In this document: positions 42,226 to 50,581 of the stretch, piece by piece
Numbering within the stretch: the stretch's first letter is position 1
Layout of the letters: each line of letters opens with the position of its first letter
Source: Paragorgia papillata
Lineage: Eukaryota > Cnidaria > Anthozoa > Scleralcyonacea > Coralliidae
Direction of reading: 5' to 3'
DNA length: 64,000 nt
Assembly (NCBI GenBank): GCA_035771165.1
Contig: JAWNZC010000100.1
Coordinates: 3,731,001 to 3,795,000, forward strand
Made by a program: the position numbers and the translations under genes
The notes under the pieces: generated by a model
The model's input: only the letters and a program-made list of their open reading frames with translations
Database searches by the model: none
Told to the model about the DNA's origin: nothing

Positions 42226-43566
42226 TCATTTTTTCTTGTAGTTTTTGTACTCTGCATACACAAAATATGTCAAAGCTATCGCAAGGACCCACAGATTTTT
42301 CGCCAACCATGCCAACCCCTTTGCTCCCCAAGATAATGCAGTTGCCAATATACTCAAAATTGGTGCCAATACAGGCCAAGCAGCTTTTGCAAGTTTTGCC
42401 AAGGCTTTCCCAAGTGCTCCTGTTGCCTTTGCTGTCGTAACAACAGCAGCTTTTCCAGCTAAAACAACAGTTGTTATGATTCCTGCGATGGAAATGGCAA
42501 TGGCAGCCGTTACACCCATGTTTTGTTTTGCCCATTCTTTAAATTTTTCAAATCTGGTTAGGACATGGGTTTTAATTCTTTCTTCTGTTTCTTCTTCTTG
42601 GGGTGGGATATTTTCTTCCATTCTAATTTCATCGGCTTTTAGGGTAATAACTTTCAAAACGGAGTTAATGAGTTCTTTCATTCTTGGTTCTGTTTCTGTT
42701 TTTAGTAAATCTTTATAATATGGTCTGTTAACTTCAACAGATTCTAGTCGCTCTGCTGCGTTTTTTCCCTTTGGATTCAGGATTCCAGCGAGCTCTCTAA
42801 GAATTTTGTCGCCATCTTGGTGTTTGCTGCTTTCTCCTTCTTCGGGTATGCTGGTTGAATTTTGGATTTCGATGTTATCTCTTAACATTGTTATTTCATC
42901 CTGTAAATCTTCAGCAACCGCTTTTTGAACTGCAAAAGCTGCTATTGGGGATATGTTGAGCTCTTCCTCTATCCTTCCAACTCCAGTTTTTGAATGTTCA
43001 GCACTTGCTAGTTTTAACAGATCCTTAAATTTTTTAACTTTGTCCTCAACTTTTTTTCCTTTTGCTTTTGAATATTCAAATTCTCCGGTTTTTGCATTTT
43101 TAACCTTAACTAACACTTTCTCAAACTTAAGTCCATCAACCTCAAATGTTTTTGGATCAAATGAGAATGCACTTTCTTTTAATAATTTTTTACTTTTGGG
43201 TCCATCGTTCCCAACTACTGTTTGACTTAACTCTTCATAAAAAAATTCTTTTTTTTGGTTTGTAACATCTAAACTTTGTCGTCTGCTTACATTTCCTAAA
43301 AAGTCCTTCATTCTTTTCCGAAATAATTCATCCGACTCTTCTTTAAATTGTACAGGTCTTTTAGTAAGTCTTTCAATAATTTTTTCTCTTTCATCTCGAT
43401 CAACTAGTCTTGGATCATCAACCCCATAAACATTTTCAAACTCTTCAAAAAGATCGTCAAGCTCTTTAAAATAGGAGCTGTTAAAAGATGATTCAAAAGT
43501 TTTGCCCTCCTCTTCTTCTGCTGTTTCATTAGGATTTAAATTCTGCAGTTCAATAGTTTCAGTCAT
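42226..43566 (-). CDS. Large putative virion membrane protein with C-terminal hydrophobic domain
   Basis: The 446-residue product is hydrophilic for 345 residues and ends in a hydrophobic domain: GVTAAIAISIAGIITTVVLA (about 351-370), an amphipathic Ala/Lys-rich helix (372-396), WPVLAPILSILATALSW (about 397-413), and NLWVLAIALTYFVYAEY with a lysine tail (424-446). Such membrane-active tails occur in Polinton/adintovirus proteins placed near the integrase, and could serve in membrane penetration, as adenoviral protein VI does. That role is inference. AATAAATG overlaps the start. Confidence 0.8.
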   Translation of the reverse strand: MTETIELQNLNPNETAEEEEGKTFESSFNSSYFKELDDLFEEFENVYGVDDPRLVDRDEREKIIERLTKRPVQFKEESDELFRKRMKDFLGNVSRRQSLDVTNQKKEFFYEELSQTVVGNDGPKSKKLLKESAFSFDPKTFEVDGLKFEKVLVKVKNAKTGEFEYSKAKGKKVEDKVKKFKDLLKLASAEHSKTGVGRIEEELNISPIAAFAVQKAVAEDLQDEITMLRDNIEIQNSTSIPEEGESSKHQDGDKILRELAGILNPKGKNAAERLESVEVNRPYYKDLLKTETEPRMKELINSVLKVITLKADEIRMEENIPPQEEETEERIKTHVLTRFEKFKEWAKQNMGVTAAIAISIAGIITTVVLAGKAAVVTTAKATGALGKALAKLAKAAWPVLAPILSILATALSWGAKGLAWLAKNLWVLAIALTYFVYAEYKNYKKK

Positions 43567-43594
43567 TTATTTATGTTTGGTCTCATGTTTGATC

Positions 43595-44566
43595 TCATGT
43601 CTGATCCCCAATAACTTTTACCAACTCCTCACCATAAAATTTTCCCAAAATGTCCTCCTCCTTATCCCGAATTCTATACATAACAGGAACACCTCTAAAA
43701 ACCGCTGACACAGTGAAAATTTCATCTGTAAAATTTGGATCATAACCTTTTGCAAAGTTTTTTCTGTATTTTTGGATTCTGACACGATCCCCAATTTTAA
43801 ATTTTGGGTTTATACTTCCTTCAAGTGGTGGGATCCCATATAGGCTAAAGAATACTTTGGATTGGTTGTCATCATTAACATCCTTTGGTTTCATTTTTAT
43901 AGTACTGTGGATGGTGTTGTTGTAACTTCCCACAAATTTGTCAAGACTATTTAACCACTCTTTGTTTCCTTTGAAAGTAAAAAATTTCCACATTCTGGTT
44001 TTCAAAGTTCTGTTGAACCTTTCCACAAGTGCAGCCTTTCTGTGGGATCTGGATGAAAAATATTCTATGTTTAAAGATTTCAAAAGAGTTTTTACTCCAA
44101 CATTATAAAACTCCTTTCCCTCGTCAAACTGGACTGTTTCTGGATATTTACCAAATCTTTTTTTAAATTCTTCCAACATTTTGGTAACTCCTGGCACCAT
44201 AGCAACAGTACTTTTTCTGTGGACAGGGACAGCGAAACCAAATCTTGACAAAATTTCAATACCTGTCAGGATCCATTTTTGATCATTATTTTCAGAACCA
44301 AATTTTGCCATATCTACCAAGTCCATTTGCATCTGGTCTGCAAGATTTTTAACAAATGTTTTTTGGTATTTTCTTGGCTTTCTGATGGGTTTGTGCAATG
44401 TAAAAACTTTTTGGCTGTGTAACCACTCCTTAACTTGTTTTCTGGTTATTGAAGAATTTTCTTTAACAGCAGCTTGGTAGAGTTTCTCCATGGATTGGTA
44501 CCCTGTTACGGGGTTGTAGTAAATGTCTCGAAGCTCAAGATCAATGAGTAAAAGTTCATCTTCCAT
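43595..44566 (-). CDS. Retroviral-type (rve) integrase
   Basis: The start at 44,566 (323 residues) is preferred over an upstream Met at 44,752, because it follows CCCCAAAATAAA and avoids overlap with the divergent gene. The DDE core has Asp82 (MDLVDM), Asp148 (VQFDEGKEF) and Glu182 (AALVERFNRTLK). A helical N-terminal domain precedes it. A C-terminal SH3/chromo-like part follows (FKIGDRVRI, PVMYRI, GKFYGEELVKV), as in other Polinton integrases. It joins the inverted-repeat ends to host DNA and makes the 6-bp duplication seen here. It shares a 37-bp divergent promoter with the 44,604 gene. Confidence 0.95.
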   Translation of the reverse strand: MEDELLLIDLELRDIYYNPVTGYQSMEKLYQAAVKENSSITRKQVKEWLHSQKVFTLHKPIRKPRKYQKTFVKNLADQMQMDLVDMAKFGSENNDQKWILTGIEILSRFGFAVPVHRKSTVAMVPGVTKMLEEFKKRFGKYPETVQFDEGKEFYNVGVKTLLKSLNIEYFSSRSHRKAALVERFNRTLKTRMWKFFTFKGNKEWLNSLDKFVGSYNNTIHSTIKMKPKDVNDDNQSKVFFSLYGIPPLEGSINPKFKIGDRVRIQKYRKNFAKGYDPNFTDEIFTVSAVFRGVPVMYRIRDKEEDILGKFYGEELVKVIGDQT

Positions 44567-44570
44567 TTTA

Positions 44571-44603
44571 TTTTGGGGAGTTGGTAAAAGTTTTAAATAA
44601 ATA
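44571..44603. promoter_or_regulatory. Divergent promoter between integrase and the 413-residue gene
   Basis: Only 37 bp separate the two ATGs. AATAAA lies next to each start. GGGGAGTTGG-TAAAAGTTT (44,575-44,593) recurs at 47,045-47,063 upstream of the 132-residue gene, suggesting a specific factor-binding site. Confidence 0.65.
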
Positions 44604-45845
44604 ATGACAGAATCTAAAAAATGGCCGGAAGAGTGGGACGTTTCTGGTACAGTCCAAAAATTTTCCAAACAACCCAAGGCTTCTGTAAACATCAACACAA
44701 TTACGATATTTGCAAATGAAAGAGAAAATTTCATTGTAAACTTGAATCCCATCGATTTAACATTTCAACAGCCATTGAAAATAAGGAACCCAACATTAAA
44801 TGACTTTCTTACAATCCCATATTTTACAGCCCTTGCAGCTAGTTATGTCGCGAGTTATTTGTGTGGCATTTCAAACAAACATTTCAAGAATGGTTTTGGG
44901 AAATTCAGGTCTTCTTTCTTGACAAGCATTGTCCATTATCATTATGTTTTTCAGGTAAGAAGGTTTTTGAAACATCCAAACAAACTTAGAAGGTTTTTGA
45001 CAGCAGATGTCATAAAAATTTTGCAACATAATCCCAATGATGTTTGGGTCAGAAAAATAAGTAACTCAACACAAAGCGCAAAAGAATTTACACAAGACAT
45101 GAAAGACCTTGGTTACGAAGTCAGGTATGTAAAGTTGGAAAAAGAGAGTTATGGAAGAGTAAACACATATGAGGAACTGGTGTCAGCTGGTTCTAGGCAT
45201 CCCAATGATTTCAAACATTTTGTCCCTGAAGATAGCAATGGGTTAACACTATTGGGTCAAAAGTTGTTCCAACAATCCTTAGAATCTTTTGTGTACTGTG
45301 TGTTGGGAGCACAGGCAAAAACAAGGTGGGTCATTGTTGGCGAAGGAGCAAAAAGTTTACAAACACAAGAAGTGTTTAAAAAGTTAATGGAAGACACAAT
45401 AGCCCAGGATGACATTACTGTTTCTATTTCAAATATGAGGCGGGCCATTAAGTCCACAAATGTTGTTTTAAATTTTGCCATATCCCCAGGTTTAATTTTA
45501 ATTCCATCTGACATGAGAATCCTTATTAACCCAATTAGTGGGTTTAACAATGTTCTTACCCTGGCCACAAATAGGATGACTCTTGGACTCAATAGGCACC
45601 TGAATATTGGCAAACCCCCAAAACCGGTTGGCAAAGATATTGGTAAACCAAAACCCATTGAAACTTTGGATGATGTTGTCAAAATTAGTGGCATTGCTGA
45701 AACTTCGCAAAAAAAGGAAAAATACAAACCAGGAATCTTTACACCCGAAATTGTAGAAAAAAGCGATAACAGATTACCAGAAGTTTTTGGGGCTTCAATC
45801 GGTACGGTTTTCTTGGTATTTAAAGGAATATCGAGATTAATATAA
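44604..45845 (+). CDS. Unrecognised 413-residue protein
   Basis: No family was recognised. The product is a soluble-looking, mixed alpha/beta protein with no signal peptide. It has a helical region with YFTALAASYVASYLCG (about residues 70-85), a basic stretch VRRFLKHPNKLRRFL (about 117-131), the segment TRWVIVGEGAKSL, and a hydrophobic strand region LNFAISPGLILIPSDMRIL (about 289-308). It is one of only three plus-strand genes. It is divergent from the integrase and five bases ahead of the zinc-ribbon gene, so it may be co-expressed with that regulator. Codon use and AATAAA context match the rest of the element. Confidence 0.85.
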   Translation: MTESKKWPEEWDVSGTVQKFSKQPKASVNINTITIFANERENFIVNLNPIDLTFQQPLKIRNPTLNDFLTIPYFTALAASYVASYLCGISNKHFKNGFGKFRSSFLTSIVHYHYVFQVRRFLKHPNKLRRFLTADVIKILQHNPNDVWVRKISNSTQSAKEFTQDMKDLGYEVRYVKLEKESYGRVNTYEELVSAGSRHPNDFKHFVPEDSNGLTLLGQKLFQQSLESFVYCVLGAQAKTRWVIVGEGAKSLQTQEVFKKLMEDTIAQDDITVSISNMRRAIKSTNVVLNFAISPGLILIPSDMRILINPISGFNNVLTLATNRMTLGLNRHLNIGKPPKPVGKDIGKPKPIETLDDVVKISGIAETSQKKEKYKPGIFTPEIVEKSDNRLPEVFGASIGTVFLVFKGISRLI

Positions 45846-45850
45846 AAGGA

Positions 45851-46528
45851 ATGGAATGGCAAAATTTAGATGTTTTTGGAAACCCAATTATTGAAATTAA
45901 AGAAGAAAGCATCGCTAAAGCTTTGCAAAAAACAAAAGATTTCAATGAGAGTCTTCTGGAACTTGAAACATATAATGACAAAAGCAGATGTTGCATGGCA
46001 CCAAAAGCTGAAATGGAAGGAACAGTAATCTGCACAAATTGTGGTCTCGAGTTATTAAAGTTTTGTGGTTTCAGAATTCAAAAAGAAAGACCCACAACCC
46101 TTTTGAAAAGATATAGAAAAACATTTTGGAAGTTGTTCCCAAAGGAGGAAAAAATCGTTGGGTACGAGATCATGAAATTTTTTGAAAAAGCCCAGAAAAC
46201 CCTTGTAAGATCAGGTTTGGTTTTAGAAGGAAAATACAAGTTGAATTACATTATGCACATAATTTTTGGAATCTGTCAAAGAGAAGATCTTTGGGAAACC
46301 ATGAAAAGCCCAAAGTTTGCAGAACTAAAAACATTCGATGAGATTAGATATATTTTGAATTATTCCCCAAAAAATATTGCTTACATACCATACCAAACAG
46401 GATTCAAAGTTTTTGGGAATGCTCTTAGTGTAAAAAATATTATGAAAATAGAGGAGATGAATAGTATCAGAAAGCTCAAAGAAGTTGCGAGATTAATCAA
46501 AGAAGGAAAGTCAAGTCTTTCTCCATAA
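45851..46528 (+). CDS. Zinc-ribbon protein, candidate late transcription factor (VLTF3-like)
   Basis: The 225-residue product has Cys47-Cys48 and Cys61-x2-Cys64 (GTVICTNCGLELL), a zinc-ribbon-like knuckle as in TFIIB and in the VLTF3 late transcription factor family of large DNA viruses. The following region (TLLKRYRKTFWKLF, then a helix, then KLNYIMHIIFGIC and MKSPKFAELKTFDEI) resembles the VLTF3 layout of an aromatic helix and a C-terminal KLxxFD/E segment. The first cysteine pair is adjacent (CC) rather than CxxC, so the match is imperfect. It starts 5 bp after the 413-residue gene. Confidence 0.8.
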   Translation: MEWQNLDVFGNPIIEIKEESIAKALQKTKDFNESLLELETYNDKSRCCMAPKAEMEGTVICTNCGLELLKFCGFRIQKERPTTLLKRYRKTFWKLFPKEEKIVGYEIMKFFEKAQKTLVRSGLVLEGKYKLNYIMHIIFGICQREDLWETMKSPKFAELKTFDEIRYILNYSPKNIAYIPYQTGFKVFGNALSVKNIMKIEEMNSIRKLKEVARLIKEGKSSLSP

Positions 46529-46534
46529 ACTTTT

Positions 46535-46620
46535 GAAAACTTATAACAAAATCTTTTTAAAACTTATAACAAAATCTTTTTAAAACTTATAACAAAAAAT
46601 GTTATAAATTTTTAACTAAA
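46535..46620. terminator. Tandem repeat and hairpin between convergent genes
   Basis: Three copies of AAAACTTATAACAAAATCTT-like units are followed by the palindrome TTATAACA-N5-TGTTATAA (46,587-46,607). It lies between the convergent stops at 46,528 and 46,641. The same palindrome occurs after three other genes, so it probably marks transcript 3' ends. Confidence 0.6.
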
Positions 46621-46640
46621 TATAAATTTTTTACTAAAAT

Positions 46641-47039
46641 TCAAACAACAACCGCCAACAACCAACCAGCACCAGCCCCCAAAAGTGTTACAGTAATTGT
46701 CATATATTTTTGCATTTCATCGCTTGGTTGGTAATAATCTTCAAGTTTTGGTTCCACTGGTTTTTCTTTTTGAATTTCGTGGAGTTGTTGGAAGGCTTTT
46801 GATGTTACTTCCATGTCGTAATTTGCGTTCCGAATTTCGTCTTGTAGTTCTCTGACCCTGTCCTTTCTTTTAATTTCATTTTCAAAAAACTTTTCTTTGT
46901 CTTTTTGAAGTCTTTCTGTCGCCAAATTATGTCTTTTTGCCTCGTCAGCATAACCATGTTTGTTGAATGACTGAAACAAATATCCAGCACCTGCAAAGGC
47001 AACCGCATTAAACAACCCTCCTGCTATCATTGATGCCAT
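46641..47039 (-). CDS. Small protein with two membrane anchors and a central coiled coil
   Basis: The 132-residue product has hydrophobic ends: MIAGGLFNAVAFAGAGYLF (4-22) and YMTITVTLLGAGAGWLLAVVV (112-132). Between them are about 70 charged residues predicted to form a coiled coil. The two anchors could form a membrane hairpin. It starts with AATAAATG behind the GGGGAGTTGG motif shared with the integrase promoter. It probably acts in the virion or host membrane; no family was recognised. Confidence 0.75.
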   Translation of the reverse strand: MASMIAGGLFNAVAFAGAGYLFQSFNKHGYADEAKRHNLATERLQKDKEKFFENEIKRKDRVRELQDEIRNANYDMEVTSKAFQQLHEIQKEKPVEPKLEDYYQPSDEMQKYMTITVTLLGAGAGWLLAVVV

Positions 47040-47087
47040 TTATTTGGGGAGTTGGCAAAAGTTTCAGAAAAATTTACCAACCGGTTT

Positions 47088-47318
47088 CTATGTCTTCTTT
47101 GGATCCACATTTTTTGGAATGTATCCCTTGTCCTGTGCCATCTTTACTGTAAACAATCCTCCTGCAACCGCAACTCCAAGTTTGGCTGTTTCTTTAATAC
47201 TTGCTGGTGCTGCTAAAGATTGACCTGTTAACTTTTTGACAACCATACTCACTCCAACAGCTGCAACAGTTATCAAAGCTGCTTCATACAAATCATTTAA
47301 AACTTCGTTCTTATTCAT
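47088..47318 (-). CDS. Small hydrophobic protein
   Basis: The 76-residue product has two hydrophobic helices (about 13-28, AALITVAAVGVSMVV, and 46-60, LGVAVAGGLFTVKMA) and a polar C-terminus ending in PKKT. AATAAATG overlaps the start. It sits in a run of small membrane genes upstream of the 132-residue gene. The function is unknown; a membrane-associated virion component is possible. Confidence 0.7.
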   Translation of the reverse strand: MNKNEVLNDLYEAALITVAAVGVSMVVKKLTGQSLAAPASIKETAKLGVAVAGGLFTVKMAQDKGYIPKNVDPKKT

Positions 47319-47339
47319 TTATTATAGGAATAGTAAAAA

Positions 47340-47390
47340 ATTATATTTAGTTAAAAAATTATAACATTTTTTGTTATAAGTTTTCAGAAA
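47340..47390 (-). terminator. Palindrome downstream of the 60-residue gene
   Basis: TTATAACA-N5-TGTTATAA lies just beyond the stop at 47,395 on the minus strand and before the next start at 47,318. It probably marks a transcript 3' end. Confidence 0.5.
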
Positions 47391-47394
47391 AGTT

Positions 47395-47577
47395 CTAGAA
47401 GATTCTCAGGATTTCGATTACTTTTACATAATTCTTTAAAGCTGGTATTAAATCGTTTATAGCCGTCTTTAGGTTTGTCAGGTTTTGGTCCTTTTCATTT
47501 TTCAAAAATGCTTTCAATCTTATCAAATGGTTCAACAACTCTTCAGCGGTTTTTATTTTGTCAATGTCTATAATCAT
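47395..47577 (-). CDS. Small amphipathic helical protein
   Basis: The 60-residue product is predicted to be almost wholly helical, with heptad-like leucines and isoleucines (AEELLNHLIRLKAFL, INDLIPALKNYVKVIEI). AATAAAAAAG precedes the ATG. It lies between the penton candidate and the small membrane genes. It could be a capsid cement or assembly peptide; no homologue was recognised. Confidence 0.6.
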   Translation of the reverse strand: MIIDIDKIKTAEELLNHLIRLKAFLKNEKDQNLTNLKTAINDLIPALKNYVKVIEILRIF

Positions 47578-47621
47578 CTTTTTTATTATTTACCAAAAGA
47601 TTTTCAGGAAAGTTTTAGACC

Positions 47622-48269
47622 TTATGGAGTCTCATAGTTCTGTGGACATAAAAAAATTTCAAGAAGAATGTCGCCAACATTGTGGTTAACTTTGAATTTA
47701 AGTTCGTTGTAGACACCATTGTCCAGCATTGCTTCGGAGTTGATGTTTGCAAATTTTTCCACTGATCCCTTTAATAATTGTCTTGTTGTAATTGGGAGAA
47801 CTGCAGCTGTCCTATCCCGTTTTCCTGAAAATGATGTCCTGGTTCCATCAATCATCTCGCAGGTAATACAGACAAATCTCATCCCAAGATTTATGTTGAC
47901 TGTTTCTGGACTGACAAGGCTTGCACCTCCCCTAATTACTGTTGTTTCTGGATATCCTAGCAATGGGCCAAGTTTGAGCAGGGAGAGGTCTTTTGTTGGA
48001 TATAATCTGATTTTACAGCTGTAAGGAAGTAATTCTGACTTTATTCCGTTTTCCTTTAAAACTCTCATGATCATGCCAACAGTCCAATAGCCATTGTAGA
48101 AACTAATTTTTTTTGATCCATGCATGACGTAAGTTGGACTCGTTAAATTGTTGTAATCCCAGAAAACTGTTGCATCTTTAACCATCAATTTGGTATCTTC
48201 AATAATCAAAGGATCTTCAAATTTAATTGTTGTTTCTCCGTTTTTCAACAAAATTCTTAGGTTCCTCAT
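47622..48269 (-). CDS. Candidate penton / minor capsid protein (single jelly roll)
   Basis: The 215-residue product is beta-rich, with repeated strands (TTIKFEDPLIIEDTKLMVKD; TVNINLGMRFVCITCEMIDG; NELKFKVNHNVGDILLEIFL) and no membrane segment. Length, strand pattern and its place directly after the ATPase and major capsid candidate match penton proteins of Polintons and related viruses. These occupy the fivefold vertices and hold the spikes. AATAAATG overlaps the start. The jelly-roll call is inferred from pattern and context only. Confidence 0.75.
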   Translation of the reverse strand: MRNLRILLKNGETTIKFEDPLIIEDTKLMVKDATVFWDYNNLTSPTYVMHGSKKISFYNGYWTVGMIMRVLKENGIKSELLPYSCKIRLYPTKDLSLLKLGPLLGYPETTVIRGGASLVSPETVNINLGMRFVCITCEMIDGTRTSFSGKRDRTAAVLPITTRQLLKGSVEKFANINSEAMLDNGVYNELKFKVNHNVGDILLEIFLCPQNYETP

Positions 48270-48293
48270 TTATTGGAATGGGATTTAAAAACT

Positions 48294-48920
48294 TCAAAAA
48301 TTTATTAAGTTTTTTTCAGATGTTATTATGGAATGATCATATGGGTGGATTAAATTGATCTCCAATTTTGAATATTTTTCGGATTTCAATGTTTCTTTTA
48401 TTTTTTTCTCTTCTTCTTTTGGAATGTCCAAATAATCATCTAAAATGACCTGCATATCCTTTCTGTTTGGGTTGTAGAAGGTAACCAGTTTTGAGATATT
48501 TTCCCTGTATGGTTTCGCAATGCTTGTCAACTGTTGGGTAACAACTATTGTGCTAATATTCATGTGTCTTGCCCCAAAGCCAAGTTTGACAAGTTCGCTG
48601 GTCCTGTTTTTTACACTCTGTCCAGAAGCACAGTCATCCAGGATGATAAGGGAAGGGGTTCCTTTGCAATAATCAACAACATATTTTAAGAAATCTTCTG
48701 ACTCATCTTGGTCGCAAGGGATGACGAAAAATCTTGGATCATGTAGATGTTCCCATTCCAAATATGTTTTGTTCCATACAAAAGTAGGACATATTAAAAC
48801 TATGTTTTCAAATTTTTTTTTGTAATTTTCTTCTAAATTTTTTAGTAGGTAATGGGTCTTTCCACAACTCGTCATTCCAACAATAATTATGTTAAATGGT
48901 TTTGGGTCTTCAGTTTCCAT
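48294..48920 (-). CDS. Genome-packaging ATPase (A32/FtsK-HerA type)
   Basis: The 208-residue product has Walker A GMTSCGKT at residues 15-22 and Walker B LIILDD at 91-96. A sensor-like strand ends in VVTQQ (about 130-134). The layout matches the short packaging ATPases of Polintons and other double-jelly-roll viruses, which drive DNA into the preformed capsid. The gene lies between the major capsid and penton candidates, 24-35 bp from each, the usual morphogenesis module. AATAAATG overlaps the start. All catalytic residues are present. Confidence 0.93.
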   Translation of the reverse strand: METEDPKPFNIIIVGMTSCGKTHYLLKNLEENYKKKFENIVLICPTFVWNKTYLEWEHLHDPRFFVIPCDQDESEDFLKYVVDYCKGTPSLIILDDCASGQSVKNRTSELVKLGFGARHMNISTIVVTQQLTSIAKPYRENISKLVTFYNPNRKDMQVILDDYLDIPKEEEKKIKETLKSEKYSKLEINLIHPYDHSIITSEKNLINF

Positions 48921-48955
48921 TTATTTTAGAATATTCTCAAATCTTACCAATATTC

Positions 48956-50167
48956 TCAATAGTTGACACTCTGGAATGCCCCACCTTGGACTTTCAATAG
49001 ACCATCTGAGAGAATGAAAACATGACATCTCAAATCTTTTGCTGTCGCCTTTTTCTTAATTTCTAACATGATCCCAGATTGGGTGGTCAAAAGTTTTGTA
49101 CCATCTCCATAGACAGCATTGTCATTAATTGACCGAAGATCCACAACAAGTGCAAACTGGTTTTCTGTAAAGAATTCGTCAGCTTGGATTGTTGGATAGT
49201 TGGTATGTCTGAAAAGTCGCTCAGCCTCTTCAAACAATCTTCGTTTTGGGATACCCTGGGAGTAGATGCTGTTCGGGACTCCTTCAATGGTAATTTTGAC
49301 CCTTTCAATATTTGGGTACACAAATTCTTCTGATCCACTTCTTGTTGCCTTTGTAAACAACATCACAACCGCCTTCATGCTCTTTCTTGGTAGATTGATG
49401 GTCTCATTAATTAATGTTGTGGCTGCAGCCCATGGTGTGGTTTTCATTAGGGTTACATGTTCAAATGAGAGTGCGCGACCAGCTTGGTAAGAAGATTCAA
49501 TCTCCTGGACCAAGGCAAAGTTGGTAATGGTTTCGTACTCCAACTCGATATTTTCCAAAACATAACCATCCACAGATCCACTACTTTGAGCCTTCATGAT
49601 GGCGGTGGCTTTTGGAAGAGTAATAATGTATTGGAGATCATTCGCCATGCTGTGGGGTGCATATAACCCATGATCCTTTAAAATCTTGTCCAACTTGATC
49701 CTCTGTTTTGTCCCATATACAGCAGCATATGTGTCAGCATTGGCATCGTCAGATTTCGAAATAAGTTTTCGCTGGTTTTCTGTCGCGATGCCATCCTCAA
49801 TCATGTTGGCTCTCTCATGCTTGTCCATCCAAAGATCCTTGTAGGTTCCCAAAAGGCTCTCTCCCGTGTTGTCGTAAACCTTCTCTCCTGCAAATCTGAC
49901 TTCCAAACGTTCTTGAAGTTGTTTCGCAAGATTGTTGTTGAACCACGACTTTGTATTTTTGTTCTTAAAGTCGAACAGGAGGAACATCTTGTCAGGGACC
50001 AATGTCGTTCCTGGTTTGAGTTTTGGGATGTGGATGTAAATGACTTCTCCCTCATTAGCAGAATTTGGGTTGAAAGTAATTACATTCCGGGCTCGTTCCC
50101 CAGTTATTGAACTTCTGTGTAACCGGTTATAACCGGGTTCTAATTCAACTTCTCTCTCTGTATTCAT
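48956..50167 (-). CDS. Candidate major capsid protein (double jelly roll)
   Basis: The 403-residue product is soluble and beta-rich without membrane segments. Landmarks are NVITFNPNSANEGEVIYIHI (about 29-48), LLFDFKNKNT, VRFAGEKVYDNTGESLLGTY, ALVQEIESSYQAGRALSFEH and VFILSDGLLKVQGG near the C-terminus. Placement upstream of the packaging ATPase and penton candidate is the standard capsid module. Polinton capsid proteins are usually longer, so this is a compact version. The fold is inferred from context and strand pattern; a structure prediction would decide. AATAAATG overlaps the start. Confidence 0.85.
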   Translation of the reverse strand: MNTEREVELEPGYNRLHRSSITGERARNVITFNPNSANEGEVIYIHIPKLKPGTTLVPDKMFLLFDFKNKNTKSWFNNNLAKQLQERLEVRFAGEKVYDNTGESLLGTYKDLWMDKHERANMIEDGIATENQRKLISKSDDANADTYAAVYGTKQRIKLDKILKDHGLYAPHSMANDLQYIITLPKATAIMKAQSSGSVDGYVLENIELEYETITNFALVQEIESSYQAGRALSFEHVTLMKTTPWAAATTLINETINLPRKSMKAVVMLFTKATRSGSEEFVYPNIERVKITIEGVPNSIYSQGIPKRRLFEEAERLFRHTNYPTIQADEFFTENQFALVVDLRSINDNAVYGDGTKLLTTQSGIMLEIKKKATAKDLRCHVFILSDGLLKVQGGAFQSVNY

Positions 50168-50219
50168 TTATTAATATATGGAAAATTTTAAAAAATTATT
50201 TGAATTTAAAAATTTATAT

Positions 50220-50285
50220 TTGGAGGTAAAAAAATTATAACATTTTTTTGTTATAAGTTTTAAAAAGTTTTTGTTATATATTTTA
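50220..50285 (-). terminator. Palindrome downstream of the 78-residue gene
   Basis: A TTATAACA-type palindrome with a 6-base loop lies between the stop at 50,293 and the major capsid start at 50,167. A further TTGTTATAT copy is nearby. Confidence 0.5.
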
Positions 50286-50292
50286 AAAATCT

Positions 50293-50529
50293 TTAATAGT
50301 TATTAAAATATTCATCTTCATTTTCGAAATCTTCTGGCATCAAAACATCAAAATCTGCCCATAAATGATAACAATGGTTTTCATTATAGTTTGCATCATA
50401 CTTACTATACAATAACCAAAGTTTGTATCCTTCATAGTTTCCCTTTGAAATTAAAAAAATAAGTTTTCCAATGTTGAGCCAGTTTTTGCTCCCAAAGACA
50501 CATTCCATTGCGTGTGTGGTAACAATCAT
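50293..50529 (-). CDS. Small acidic protein, unrecognised
   Basis: The 78-residue product is rich in aromatic residues (NYEGYKLWLLYSKYDANY) and ends acidic (EDFENEDEYFNNY). AATAAAAG precedes the ATG. It lies upstream of the major capsid gene. A role in binding a basic partner or the capsid is possible; nothing in the sequence names it. Confidence 0.65.
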   Translation of the reverse strand: MIVTTHAMECVFGSKNWLNIGKLIFLISKGNYEGYKLWLLYSKYDANYNENHCYHLWADFDVLMPEDFENEDEYFNNY

Positions 50530-50581
50530 CTTTTATTAAGATTCCTATTCATAACAGGATAGGAATTTTTGTTTCAAAAGT

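Noticed and set aside
44567..44752. Longer integrase start at 44,752
   Set aside because: It would overlap the divergent gene. The Met at 44,566 has the element's AATAAA context and matches the usual integrase N-terminus position.
45257..45862. 201-codon minus-strand frame
   Set aside because: Antisense of the 413-residue gene; no start motif or domain.
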